Shown here in pieces: positions 42,535 through 52,200 of a DNA stretch of 64,000 bases (its first letter is position 1; each line of letters starts with the position of its first letter). The notes beneath the pieces were generated by a model, which saw only the letters and a program-made list of their open reading frames with translations, made no database searches and had not been told where the DNA came from. Origin of the DNA: a virus; the IMG/VR virus record IMGVR_UViG_3300020057_000035, positions 47,849 to 111,848 of that record, one strand, 5' to 3'. A program made the position numbers and the translations under genes.

Positions 42535-43592
42535 TAAAAAGAAGACTCTTCTATAGGAAGACTTAAATCATCTTTTAAATATTGCTCTAACTCTGGAGTA
42601 GATTTAATAAGATCTATAAAACCAGCTTTTCCCATAATCTTATTTTCTTTATAATCATAGTATGCTCCGCGTTTAATTATGATACCTCTTTCTACTGCCT
42701 CTGTTACCATACTCCAAATATAATCAATTTTACCTGTTGCGAACATAAAAGGTATTTCTGTTTTTTGAAAAGGAACTCCTTGTTTGTTTTTTTCAACAAT
42801 CAATTCAAGCATATATCCAACTTTAGCTTTACTAGCTCCTACACCTTCCTCAATCCATTCTCCTCTCTTAACTCTAATTTTTTGCCAAGCCCAATAAGCA
42901 GAAGAACGCCCCCCTGGTTGTGTTTCTGGATTACCATACATAGTTGGTGAAACTCTTGTTTGATTTATAATCAAAAGCATGGTACCTTCATTCTCAGCCA
43001 TTGCATTGTTTAATCCCATTTGATTCAAAGAAGCATTAGCCATAGGTTGAGGTTTTTCAAACATCTCATTTAAATCTTTATTTAAAGACTTAGAGGAAGC
43101 TATAGAAGCAAGAGAATCTATAACAATTACACCTACTCTCTTTCTTATCCAGAAAATTACAGCTTCCCAGACCTCTTCTCCTGTTTTTGGTCTTACAACA
43201 AGGACATCATTTGAGTTTACCCCAACCTTAGCTGACCACTCAGGAACCCAAGAATGCTCTACATCTATGTAGATAATGCTTAGATTTTGATCCTGTGCTG
43301 CCTTCATAGCTAATAATGCTACTACTGTTTTTCCAGCAGAGGCATCTCCAAATATCATATTTACTCTATCGAACGCTAAGCCACCATCTAAAAGATTATC
43401 TAGGGTTGGAATACCAAAAGGAAGTAACTTAAGCTCAAACTTTTCATTGTCTCCCCAGTTTAATTTAGAATTAAGTTCTTGTTCAATTTGTTTTTGTTGT
43501 TCTTTAAGATTTTCGATTGAAAGCAGGTGAGAAGAACCCTCACCCACTTCTTTATTTTTAGATTTAACCACGAACTGCTTTTGATAGTTCAC
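42534..43592 (-). CDS. recA: RecA/UvsX-like recombinase
   Basis: 352 residues; GTG start. Walker A GDASAGKT (about 79-86), YIDVEHSWVPEWSAKVGV, Walker B VGVIVIDSLAS, and L2-like INQTRVSPTMYGNPETQPGG. Promotes strand exchange in recombination-dependent replication and repair. Lacks the long C-terminal domain of cellular RecA. It overlaps the upstream gene by 29 bases. Confidence 0.93.
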   Translation of the reverse strand: MNYQKQFVVKSKNKEVGEGSSHLLSIENLKEQQKQIEQELNSKLNWGDNEKFELKLLPFGIPTLDNLLDGGLAFDRVNMIFGDASAGKTVVALLAMKAAQDQNLSIIYIDVEHSWVPEWSAKVGVNSNDVLVVRPKTGEEVWEAVIFWIRKRVGVIVIDSLASIASSKSLNKDLNEMFEKPQPMANASLNQMGLNNAMAENEGTMLLIINQTRVSPTMYGNPETQPGGRSSAYWAWQKIRVKRGEWIEEGVGASKAKVGYMLELIVEKNKQGVPFQKTEIPFMFATGKIDYIWSMVTEAVERGIIIKRGAYYDYKENKIMGKAGFIDLIKSTPELEQYLKDDLSLPIEESSF

Positions 43593-43947
43593 TAATTAAA
43601 TTAGTTTGTTCTTTAATCTTGTCTACCATGAGTTTATTATTAGATCTCATTGTTTCCATGTTTCTCAAAGTATTACTTAATATCTCTTCAACTTCAGTTA
43701 CTCTATCAGTGACACCTTTTGTTCCTAGTGCCCCACCTATTAAGTTAGAGACAGCAATTTCCATATGCTTATCAATAGCTACCCACATTGCAGTAGCTGC
43801 ACTTAATGCTAAGGATATTTGAGTCTCTACGTCACCACTTGGATCTAACCCATCTATTTTTATTAGAGGTTTTATATTTCCGAAGCCTTTTTCAGAGAGA
43901 GGCATTACTGCCCCCAACTCTACTGAAACTGTTAATTTATCTGTCAT
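43564..43947 (-). CDS. Hypothetical protein upstream of RecA
   Basis: 127 residues: beta-rich start (TVSVELGAVMPLSEKGFGNI) and DGLDPSGDVETQI, then helical with a coiled-coil end. Conserved placement beside SSB and RecA suggests a recombination accessory. No known motif. Confidence 0.6.
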   Translation of the reverse strand: MTDKLTVSVELGAVMPLSEKGFGNIKPLIKIDGLDPSGDVETQISLALSAATAMWVAIDKHMEIAVSNLIGGALGTKGVTDRVTEVEEILSNTLRNMETMRSNNKLMVDKIKEQTNLISELSKAVRG

Positions 43948-44727
43948 TTAGTCGAACGAAACTATTTCATCACTAGGAACGTTTCCAAAAGAAAGCAAGT
44001 CATCATTGTCGTCTGTATTTCTAGCAACCACTGTTCTAGGTTTAAATGAAGCAAATTCAGCTAAAATTACTTCTTCTAAATCAGGTGCGTTTTTTCTAGC
44101 TTCTATGACTTCTGGTGTTATTACTGAATTAGCAAGCTCTCGTAAAGTTTCCATTGTATTTACTCCAGAACCAGTTCTTTCTAAAGCAAAAGCTCTATCA
44201 AGCAGTGTAGGGTTTTCTTTTGGCTGTAAATCAGAACCTTGATATGCTCCAATTAATTGAGGTATAAGTTTAGGTTTTGCTACTAATAACCAAACATCTT
44301 TTACTTCCTCAACATATACAAATCCAGAAACGCTTTTAGGAGACTTTTTCTTTTCCCAGACAACACCCTCTCTATCAGAAGGCGATACGTGTAGAATACT
44401 ATCTACATAAACTAAGCAGCACCCTCTACCCCAAGGACCGGGAAGTCCATCAGTACAATACTGACACTTTTCATCATCATCTTCTGGTGTTGCTTTTTCG
44501 CAAAGTACGTCTTTCTTCCATACCCCGCCAGACTTTTTATTAACTTCTATCAGGTGTACATTAGGAATTAATAAATCTTCTGCGTCAGTTACGAAATAAA
44601 TCTTTGCTGTTTCATTTTCTTTTAACCACAGCTTAAATATCTTATTGCTTTGTTGCGCTCTTTTTTCTGCTTGTTCATTCTGTTGTTCTTGTAGGAATCT
44701 TAGTCCTTTTGAAAATCCACTTATCAT
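43948..44727 (-). CDS. Single-stranded-DNA-binding-like protein
   Basis: 259 residues. KIFKLWLKENETAKIYFVTD begins an OB-like region, CEKATPEDDDEKCQYCTDG...GRGCC gives a structural zinc site, and the acidic tail (DDNDDLLSFGNVPSDEIVSF) is typical of SSBs that recruit partners. It sits between primase/sigma and RecA genes. Inferred from layout. Confidence 0.6.
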   Translation of the reverse strand: MISGFSKGLRFLQEQQNEQAEKRAQQSNKIFKLWLKENETAKIYFVTDAEDLLIPNVHLIEVNKKSGGVWKKDVLCEKATPEDDDEKCQYCTDGLPGPWGRGCCLVYVDSILHVSPSDREGVVWEKKKSPKSVSGFVYVEEVKDVWLLVAKPKLIPQLIGAYQGSDLQPKENPTLLDRAFALERTGSGVNTMETLRELANSVITPEVIEARKNAPDLEEVILAEFASFKPRTVVARNTDDNDDLLSFGNVPSDEIVSFD

Positions 44728-45314
44728 AATGTTAAATACCTCTTTATTGAATTTAGTTGTTTTTTGTTTCTTTGAATCTGTTTGTAATCTGCTGATTCTA
44801 GTTTTTGATCATTTATTATTTTAATCACTGTTCTCTGTAGCCCTTTATTTAATTTAGTTAAGAATAAATTTACTCCTGTTTTATCTTCTATTTCTTGAGC
44901 AGCAGAATATATTTCTATATTTAAATATTCTGTTTGTCCATAAATTATTTTTCGCTCTGTTTTTCCACACTCAACACATTTTTTATGTTTTGTATATATA
45001 GGGATTATAGCACTACAAAACAAACATGTCAAGTGTTTTATTGGTCTATTAATAAGATAATTTTTTAGTAGGGATTTGTATGTATTATTTAAACAATACT
45101 CATAAAATACTGTTTCATATACGCCGTGAGTTGGAGAAAAAGAAATATAGCTTTTCCATAGTGTTATACATAATTCTTGAAAGCAATCTTCTTGTTCAAG
45201 ACCTACTTTTTCAAGTGCAATGGTTTTTTTATGTATTAAATCTTTATATTTATAAAACACTATACTAAAATCTTTTGTCTCTGTAGTTTGTAGTAAATTA
45301 TTCCATCTACTCAA
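44724..45314 (-). CDS. Sigma-factor-like protein with zinc insert
   Basis: 196 residues; TTG start. Residues 20-80 resemble sigma-70 region 2 (GLEQEDCFQELCITLWKSYI and YETVFYEYCLNNTYKSLL). Between this and a weak region-4-like end sits CLFCSAIIPIYTKHKKCVEC, a zinc ribbon. It may redirect host RNA polymerase to late phage promoters. Probably acts at the structural genes, which lack TTGACA boxes. Confidence 0.65.
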   Translation of the reverse strand: MSRWNNLLQTTETKDFSIVFYKYKDLIHKKTIALEKVGLEQEDCFQELCITLWKSYISFSPTHGVYETVFYEYCLNNTYKSLLKNYLINRPIKHLTCLFCSAIIPIYTKHKKCVECGKTERKIIYGQTEYLNIEIYSAAQEIEDKTGVNLFLTKLNKGLQRTVIKIINDQKLESADYKQIQRNKKQLNSIKRYLTL

Positions 45315-45319
45315 TTACA

Positions 45320-46255
45320 TTATACCATAGCAGAGGCCCACTCCCACGCTTTAATTTTGTTTTTATATGCCTTTTCTATTTCTATTTTATTTAAATTCTG
45401 TACATCCCTACCTACTGGTAGTGGTAATATACTACACTCTATTCCTTTAAGCTCTTGTATTACTTTTTTTGTAGCCCTTATTCCCGGAGATTCTAGTTTT
45501 CCAGAAGACATCATTATAGGAACGTCATTATCTAAAGCCAATACTATTTCAGAAAATCTGCCCAATAATTTATTTTTCTGTATTCTAGATATATCTAATC
45601 CCATTAAAGCAATTGCTGGATACCCTAGTTGATTTAACCAAACAGCATTTAATGGTCCTTCAACTACAAACGTCCATTTACTTGAAGGATCTACATGGTC
45701 TATTCCAAATAAATAATTACTTTTAATAAACCCAGTAGAAGTAATATATTTCATTGGTTTACCTGTAATTGTTCTTGTTATTAATCCTACTAATCTACCG
45801 TCTTCTTTTACTGGTATAGCTATTCCATGTAGCTCTGGCTCATATCCTATTTGCCATTTTTTTGCTGTCTCAACAGTAAACCCTCTATCGAGAAAATATT
45901 TTGGTAGTTTATTTCTATCATAAAAGATTGGCTCTTGCTTTTTATAAACAATCTCCGTCGGTGCTAACATATCAGCTAACGCTCTTGGATCACTTGCCAC
46001 TTTCCAAAACAAATCTTTTCTTGCTTGCGCAAAAGATGTTTTATTAACTGTTGCTATTAATACAGCCAAGTCTTTATTGCCTCCACACCCAGACCAACAT
46101 CTCCATTCTCCAGTATTAATATTTATAGAGAAACTAGGAGATTTATCATCATGTAATGGGCACTTCGCTTTCATCCACCCTTGGTAATTTGAGTTTCCTT
46201 GTCTTATTCCCAGCGATCTTAATGTTTCTTGTACTATTGTCGGGCCATAGTTCAT
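45320..46255 (-). CDS. dnaG: DnaG-type DNA primase
   Basis: 311 residues. N-terminal zinc-binding domain KCPLHDDKSPSFSI...CWSGCGG and TOPRIM catalytic motifs FVVEGPLNAVWL and IVLALDND. Makes RNA primers for lagging-strand synthesis. No C-terminal helicase-binding domain is evident. The start overlaps the upstream ORF by 107 bases. Confidence 0.92.
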   Translation of the reverse strand: MNYGPTIVQETLRSLGIRQGNSNYQGWMKAKCPLHDDKSPSFSININTGEWRCWSGCGGNKDLAVLIATVNKTSFAQARKDLFWKVASDPRALADMLAPTEIVYKKQEPIFYDRNKLPKYFLDRGFTVETAKKWQIGYEPELHGIAIPVKEDGRLVGLITRTITGKPMKYITSTGFIKSNYLFGIDHVDPSSKWTFVVEGPLNAVWLNQLGYPAIALMGLDISRIQKNKLLGRFSEIVLALDNDVPIMMSSGKLESPGIRATKKVIQELKGIECSILPLPVGRDVQNLNKIEIEKAYKNKIKAWEWASAMV

Positions 46256-46502
46256 TTATAATTTTTCCTTCCTTGAGTATGTTAATACTTTCTTTTATTT
46301 CTTTTATAGTATGAAGTAAGTCCTCATATTGATCCGTTAATTGTTTAATACTATCTAAGTATTCTTTAATTAATAAACCGACAGCTATAGATTGTCCTTC
46401 AAAGTCTGTAAGAACTTTTTCTAAAAGAATCAGAGAAGCACTATGTGTATCTCTTGTAAACTCTACTGTTTCTATATTTATGCTAATGCTTGATCTCCCC
46501 AA
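46149..46502 (-). CDS. Coiled-coil hypothetical protein overlapping primase
   Basis: 117 residues. A long helix with heptads (VLTDFEGQSIAVGLLIKEYL... QLTDQYEDLLHTIKEIKESI) and a basic end. It fills the gap between methylase and primase; 107 bases overlap the primase gene in another frame, more than usual here. Confidence 0.5.
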   Translation of the reverse strand: MGRSSISINIETVEFTRDTHSASLILLEKVLTDFEGQSIAVGLLIKEYLDSIKQLTDQYEDLLHTIKEIKESINILKEGKIINELWPDNSTRNIKIAGNKTRKLKLPRVDESEVPIT

Positions 46503-47020
46503 CTAGAGAAATTTTCTGCTGTGTTCCTAGCAAAAAGCTCCAATCTCGGTTCTGGCGAAGAAGCTCTAATGTAATCGTACATCTGTGCTGGCTTCTTAGA
46601 ATGAATATTTCTTTCTGCCATAATTACATTTGGTATATTATTTTGCGAAGTCATTAATTTTCCTTTAACTCCAAATAAACATATCTCTGTAGAATTTCTA
46701 AAATATCTACCCATTCCTATTCTTACATTTCCGTTTTTTGCAGTTTTTACCCACACTATGTTTGTTTTCGGAGTGAAGCCCCACGCTCTCATTACCTCAA
46801 AACCTAGTTCAAGGAAACTATTTGTTGTCCATAAATATAAATGAGCGTTTGGTGCCGTTATCTCACTTACTGGCATATTCACTATGTCTTGATTACTCAT
46901 TACTCTATAATGTTTTTCCGCCCCTCTCCCGGGGCCGGGTAGTCGATCGGAAAATTGCCACGGACAATCGGCTAATATGGTTTTCCATCCTCCGTCTACA
47001 ACAGGGAAAGGCTCACACAT
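46478..47020 (-). CDS. MT-A70 family N6-adenine methyltransferase
   Basis: 180 residues. ILADCPWQFSDR (DPPW-type motif), HLYLWTTNSFLELGFEVMRA, NIVWVKTAKNG and RNSTEICLFGVKG match MT-A70 phage adenine methylases. Probably modifies phage DNA against restriction. The codons around DCPWQFSDRLPGPGRG are unusually GC-rich (46921-46950). Confidence 0.88.
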   Translation of the reverse strand: MCEPFPVVDGGWKTILADCPWQFSDRLPGPGRGAEKHYRVMSNQDIVNMPVSEITAPNAHLYLWTTNSFLELGFEVMRAWGFTPKTNIVWVKTAKNGNVRIGMGRYFRNSTEICLFGVKGKLMTSQNNIPNVIMAERNIHSKKPAQMYDYIRASSPEPRLELFARNTAENFSSWGDQALA

Positions 47021-47407
47021 TTAAATACCCAACACCTTTCGTAAGTCTGGTTTTCTATAATTTGGACCTTTAAGGATCTTTCCATCACTTCTGACTATTG
47101 GTTTTCCATCGACATCTAGTTTTGAGAGATTGGATTTTTGAATTTCTAATAAAACAGCGCATAGATCTATTCCATGTGCTAATGCAGCGCCATACACAAC
47201 ATAGATTATATCTCCCATGGCGTCCGCCATCGCCGTGAGATCTCCTTCTTTTTCTGCATCTACATACTCTTGACATTCTTCTACAATAAGATCTACTCTT
47301 AGTTGTCTTTCTGGTATATCTAAGATTGGTGTAGATCTTATTAGATGATTGAATACTACATGAAACTCTGTTACTAAATCCGTTGGATCAACTTTCATAC
47401 AAAACAA
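47021..47407 (-). CDS. MazG-like NTP pyrophosphohydrolase
   Basis: 128 residues. RQLRVDLIVEECQEYVDAEK and DLTAMADAMGDIIYVVYGAA carry the EExxE...ExxD metal ligands of the MazG/phosphoribosyl-ATP pyrophosphatase fold. It may hydrolyse modified dNTPs or (p)ppGpp. Start probably ATG 47407 or the next Met three codons later. Confidence 0.85.
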   Translation of the reverse strand: MFCMKVDPTDLVTEFHVVFNHLIRSTPILDIPERQLRVDLIVEECQEYVDAEKEGDLTAMADAMGDIIYVVYGAALAHGIDLCAVLLEIQKSNLSKLDVDGKPIVRSDGKILKGPNYRKPDLRKVLGI

Positions 47408-47495
47408 CCTCTTTTATGTTCCATCTATCTTTAATTATTTTTCCATTTTTAATTATTAAAATTGCTTTTTCTTCTTTATCTGAACTTCCTACCAC
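47388..47495 (-). CDS. Small hypothetical protein
   Basis: 35 residues from GTG 47495, eight bases after AGGAG (VVGSSDKEEKAILIIKNGKI...). It bridges the helicase 3' end and the MazG start, overlapping both. Confidence 0.45.
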   Translation of the reverse strand: MVGSSDKEEKAILIIKNGKIIKDRWNIKEVVLYES

Positions 47496-48781
47496 TGTAT
47501 TTCTCCTACTTCGTCTATTTCATCTTCAAAATCTGGCATTATTTGAAATATATTTCCTGTATCTACATCAAAGTGTAAATATTGTTTAGTTAGGATTTGT
47601 TCTCCATCTCTGTGTTTAACCACTCTGAATATCCTTTGATCTTTTACTCCTCTTTTTGCGGCTAAAGATATTACTCTGTTTGCTGCTTCTGATAAACCCA
47701 TGCCATATGCTTCTTGTCCTAGCTCTGCTGTTTCGTCTGCTGCTAGTACTGCTTCTCTTTTAACCTGAGATCCAGCTATAACAGTACACCCTTGATATTG
47801 AGCTAGCCCTTTAATTTGTTCTGCGGAAGATTTCATATTTTCCCAAGTTTTACCCCCATTTGATATCAAATGAAATCCGTCTACAAAAACTAGATCTGGT
47901 TTATATTCTCGCATTAAGGAGGTAATATCATCAATAGTAAAAGCTCCTTTATCCCCAGAGTCTCTAATAATAAAATCTTTTCTTCCTTTTGCTGCTATTT
48001 CTCTTAAATATTTTTCATATGCTTTTGGCTCTTGTGTTCCATTCCTAATTCCCCTGTTGGACAAGGTATATCCCATAAATCTACCTATAACTGGGTCTAG
48101 TCTCGCATTAATGTCACTTATTGTATTCTCTGGAGACATAAACAATACTTTAGCATTACTATAATAATACGCATATGCAGCAAAATATATGAGAAGCCAA
48201 GACTTACCTGTATTTAGTGGCCCATATACTCCTACTACTTCTCCAGGTTTCCACGTATCTCCTTTTTTATCAAACACACCTAAACCAGTAGGTATTCCTA
48301 TAGACTCTCCATTATCTATTTTTATTCTTTTCTGTAAATAATCTTCAAATCTAGCTAAAGCATCTGCGTCAAAGAAAGATTGTCTAGTATTTACTGGGCG
48401 ATGTAAATCAGATAACGCTAGGATTAGTTTTTGAATGGTGTTTAGGGGATCTATGGATAATTTATCACTTAAGGTCAACAAGGCTATTTGAGCGCGTTTT
48501 GAGACTGTCCTGAGAGACAATTCAGTTAGATACACATCAGAATCTTCAAGATTTTCTTTAAGCACAACATTAAAACTTGAATTAATGTCTTCTGTTGATA
48601 CTTTTCTATTTTCCTTAAATCTAGAAACTAAATATTCCCATATTTGAGAATTAATATCTAGATTAAAACTATCTTCTTTAATTCCACTTTCTAATGCAAA
48701 ATTAATTCTCTCTGTAGTTAAATGTGTTGATATAAAACATATTTCTAATTCTTCTGGTGTTATATTGTTAAGTCTGATAAT
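47489..48781 (-). CDS. dnaB: DnaB-like replicative helicase with ATT start
   Basis: 430 residues from ATT 48781. Unwinds DNA at the fork. The ATPase has Walker A VYGPLNTGKSW, LVFVDGFHLIS (Walker B), VIAGSQVKREA and RVVKHRDGEQ. The first ATG/GTG/TTG in frame is GTG 48565, which would delete a well-formed DnaB N-terminal domain (NNITPEELEICFISTHLTTE...). The frame opens with ATT six bases after GAGGAGGT, the best ribosome binding site in this operon. Translation from AUU is therefore the best reading. Confidence 0.9.
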   Translation of the reverse strand: MIRLNNITPEELEICFISTHLTTERINFALESGIKEDSFNLDINSQIWEYLVSRFKENRKVSTEDINSSFNVVLKENLEDSDVYLTELSLRTVSKRAQIALLTLSDKLSIDPLNTIQKLILALSDLHRPVNTRQSFFDADALARFEDYLQKRIKIDNGESIGIPTGLGVFDKKGDTWKPGEVVGVYGPLNTGKSWLLIYFAAYAYYYSNAKVLFMSPENTISDINARLDPVIGRFMGYTLSNRGIRNGTQEPKAYEKYLREIAAKGRKDFIIRDSGDKGAFTIDDITSLMREYKPDLVFVDGFHLISNGGKTWENMKSSAEQIKGLAQYQGCTVIAGSQVKREAVLAADETAELGQEAYGMGLSEAANRVISLAAKRGVKDQRIFRVVKHRDGEQILTKQYLHFDVDTGNIFQIMPDFEDEIDEVGEIQW

Positions 48782-49214
48782 CTTCTACCTCCTCTGGATC
48801 TAATTTCTCTAGCATCCTAATTGCTTTATCACTGTCGTCTGTGTCTATCCAATATCCTATCCAATAATCAATAGCTTGCTGTAATCTTGATCCATCTTTT
48901 TCTTTATATGCTATTAATGAATACTTTAACGCTCTGTCTGGTACAGGAACTTTTGATCTAATAGATGAGATAGTTCCTATGTGTAATGCTGTTTGTGGTT
49001 TAAACCTCTCTTTATACATATCTACTGTTAATAAACACAATAGTTCTATTTGATGTTTATCTGGTATTAATTTAATTAATTCTTTTACCTTACTTCTAGT
49101 TACTGCATACTCTAATTGTAACAATTTTCTATTATATTTTTGCAATAATCTATCATAAATAATATCAGCTAGTTCTTGGTCTTGTGGTTTAGTTTTTTTG
49201 GACGAGACTGCCAT
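48768..49214 (-). CDS. Hypothetical protein upstream of dnaB
   Basis: 148 residues, helical (ADIIYDRLLQKYNRKLLQLE..., IDYWIGYWIDTDDSDKAIRM). Overlaps polA (26 bases) and dnaB. Could be a helicase loader or accessory by position; no motif supports it. Confidence 0.6.
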   Translation of the reverse strand: MAVSSKKTKPQDQELADIIYDRLLQKYNRKLLQLEYAVTRSKVKELIKLIPDKHQIELLCLLTVDMYKERFKPQTALHIGTISSIRSKVPVPDRALKYSLIAYKEKDGSRLQQAIDYWIGYWIDTDDSDKAIRMLEKLDPEEVEDYQT

Positions 49215-52200
49215 TTTCCACCGTGTATTCTATTCCTTCTCCCCAATACTGTCCTATTTTAACATTAGCTACAAGCTTTACCGGAGGTACTATGTTGTAT
49301 TTCTTAAAGATTGCTGGGTTTTCCATTATCTCTGCTATTTTTATTCCCCACTCTTCTGCTTTGTCTTCACGTATTTGATAAAGAACAGCATCGTGAATAT
49401 CTCCTACTAATAAACCTTCGGATAATGGCATTATTTTATGTAGTTCATTCATAGCATTTAATGTTAAGTCTCCACCTAATCCTTGTACCGGTGAATTACC
49501 TGTTATAAACACTGAACCTCTTCTTCTAGCTACCCAGAAAGAATTTTCAACAGTAGGACACCAAACTCCTATTTTTTCATTTCTTTTTTCGAACTGTCCT
49601 TCAACTATTTGTGTTTTGTTTCTTTTAAGTAAGGAAACTAAATTAACTATACTAGGCTTAGGGATGTTTTTCATATTTTCAGACAACTTTCTTTCATATT
49701 TTGAATTATCTTTAGTGTATACCGTAGTAGCTATACCTAATAATGAGCATAAAATCTGAAAAAGATCTGTTTGTTCTTTATCTGCACATATAAATCTTCT
49801 GCCTTCTGTTCCATCACCCAGCATCATTGCTTCTAATAATAACTCTGCTTGTTTTCTAGTAAGAGAACAAATAAAATCTATATTTAGTCTCTTATTTGGT
49901 AATAGTTGTCTTATCTGCTTAGCTGTTTCATCAGTAAATGACCAGATGAAACAATCACTCCATTTAATATGAGATTTTTTATGTTTAATGTTTAATGATT
50001 TAAATATATTATCTATTATTTTTACTTTTTCTGAATTCGCTCGATTACTTTGAGTGAGAGATATAGTGGATAGATTATATTTTGGATCAGTTTTAAAGTG
50101 TCCGTCTGTTAAAATCCACCCACATAATGATATAAAATAATCATTATATATAGATATTTCTGGAAAAACATAATTACCAGTTCTGTGTATTCTATTATCT
50201 CCCCATATACCTATATTCTCTGAAGTAACTTCCCTATTTTTACCTGTACTTTTACTTGTAGTCAACCATCTATGATTTGACGTAGTTAATGCATTAAAGG
50301 ATTTAGATTTAAATTCTATTATCTCCCCTTCATATTCCGGGTAAATATTTATTTTTTCAACTTTTTCCCACTCTAATTCATTTGAGATGAAGTTTTTAGT
50401 AAGAACTAAGTCCTCATTGTTTAGTTGATTATAATATAACCACCCTCTCTTAGAAAGAATTTCAGTTTCAAAATCAACACAATTTATTCCTTGGGCTTTA
50501 GCTAACCACTGTTGATAAGAATCATCAGACAGTACTCTAATAAGGTTTCTATTTCTTCCTATAGGGCTCTCTATACTTCTATGTTTAATTACATATCTCT
50601 TAGTTCTCTCGTGCCATCGAACGAGATCGGGAAAAGCTTCGAAGAATCTATCCTTAAATAACTTGGCTTCTTCTATAGTAACTTCTACTCCGAACATATC
50701 TCTTGCATATTCTTTGAATGAAGTATGACTCATTCCATAAATAAAACCAAGAACAATAGCTTTTCCTTTTTGTCTATCTTCTTTTGTTACGTTTTCTTCT
50801 TTTATTCCTAAAACTAAAGATGCAATTTTTCTATACGCATCTCCACCTTCTTTAAAAATAGCCAGTAGGTTTTCTTCTTCTGAAAACCAAGCAGCAATTC
50901 GTACTTCGACCATACTGAAGTCAACCTCTATCAGCTTCCAACCTTTTGGAGCACCTAAACAACCACGTAATCGTGCGTCTCTGGGTACTTGTTGAAGATT
51001 TGGTCTATCACAAGATCTTCTTCCTGTTACAGTTCCAGTTAAATTAAAATACGGATGTATTCTATTGTCGTTATCTATAAACTCTTGCCATTGAACAAAG
51101 AATTGTAATAATTTAGTTACTTTCTTCAATTCTAATAAACTTTTAATTGCCGGATGAACAAGCCTCTTTAATGTTGCTTCATTTACTTGAGCTTGTCCTG
51201 TTTTTTCTGTTGTGCTTATCGGAACGAGACCTAATCCATCTGGTGTAGGACTAAATAGCCATTTCCTAAGAAAGAAAGCATTATCAATATCTGCTGTTTC
51301 TCTAAAATCTTCTGGAATAAAACTTAATACTTTATTTTTAAGTTCTATTTGATCTAATAGTAGTTGTTTTCTTTCTATAGATACCTTTTCTGGATCTACC
51401 CAAATACCATTTAGTTGCATCTGTAATACAGACTTCATTGCAGGAAGTATTAGGTTTTTCATCAATAAAGCTTGAGATTGTCTATTTCGTAACTTACCAG
51501 CTAATTTTTCATAAAGTAAATGAGTGTAACCAACATCGAATCCACAGTAGGATCCCATTCCATTTTCACCCCAAAGATCAGACGGTGGTTTGCCATCATC
51601 TCCCCATTGTTGAATACCTTTACCCCAATTATCTACCCCTAACTCGCTTCCGGCCACATTAAGAAGACTTAACGGTAGTTCTTCATTAAGAAGATGAGCA
51701 GCAACCATAGTATCAAATGCAATAGTGAAATTAATAGGTAAAGTATAATTATATCTTTCAGATAGACGTATTAGGTGTCTTAAATCGAACACAACATTAT
51801 GATTATTTATTTTATTATTAAATAAAACATCACATAGTTTAGTTACTACTTTTTTCATTAATTCTCTATCTTCGCTAAACGGAGATTGAGGATGTTCTAA
51901 AGGTATATGAAAAACCCGTATACCTTTTTCATCTCTATCACCAACAGTAATAGCCATTGTCCACATTTTAGAGTACTCAGGCAAGTAGTCCTTAAATCCT
52001 CTTGTTTCTGTATCAAAAGTAAATACTTTCTTTTTACTATTAACTAGTTCTGTTATTGCGCTATTAAATTGATCTATATTCTCTACATGAATGATGTTTA
52101 CTTTAGGAGCAATGTTTTCTCCTTTAATTATTCTTGCAAATTTTGCAATATCACTAATAAAAAGATCATGATATTGTGGGTTAGTAAGTATATATTCTGA

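Noticed and set aside
45319-45327. TGGTATAAT before the sigma-like gene
   Set aside because: It is the end of the primase gene (codons for Met-Val-stop) and lies on the same strand as a polycistronic unit, with only four bases to the TTG. Not strong enough to call.
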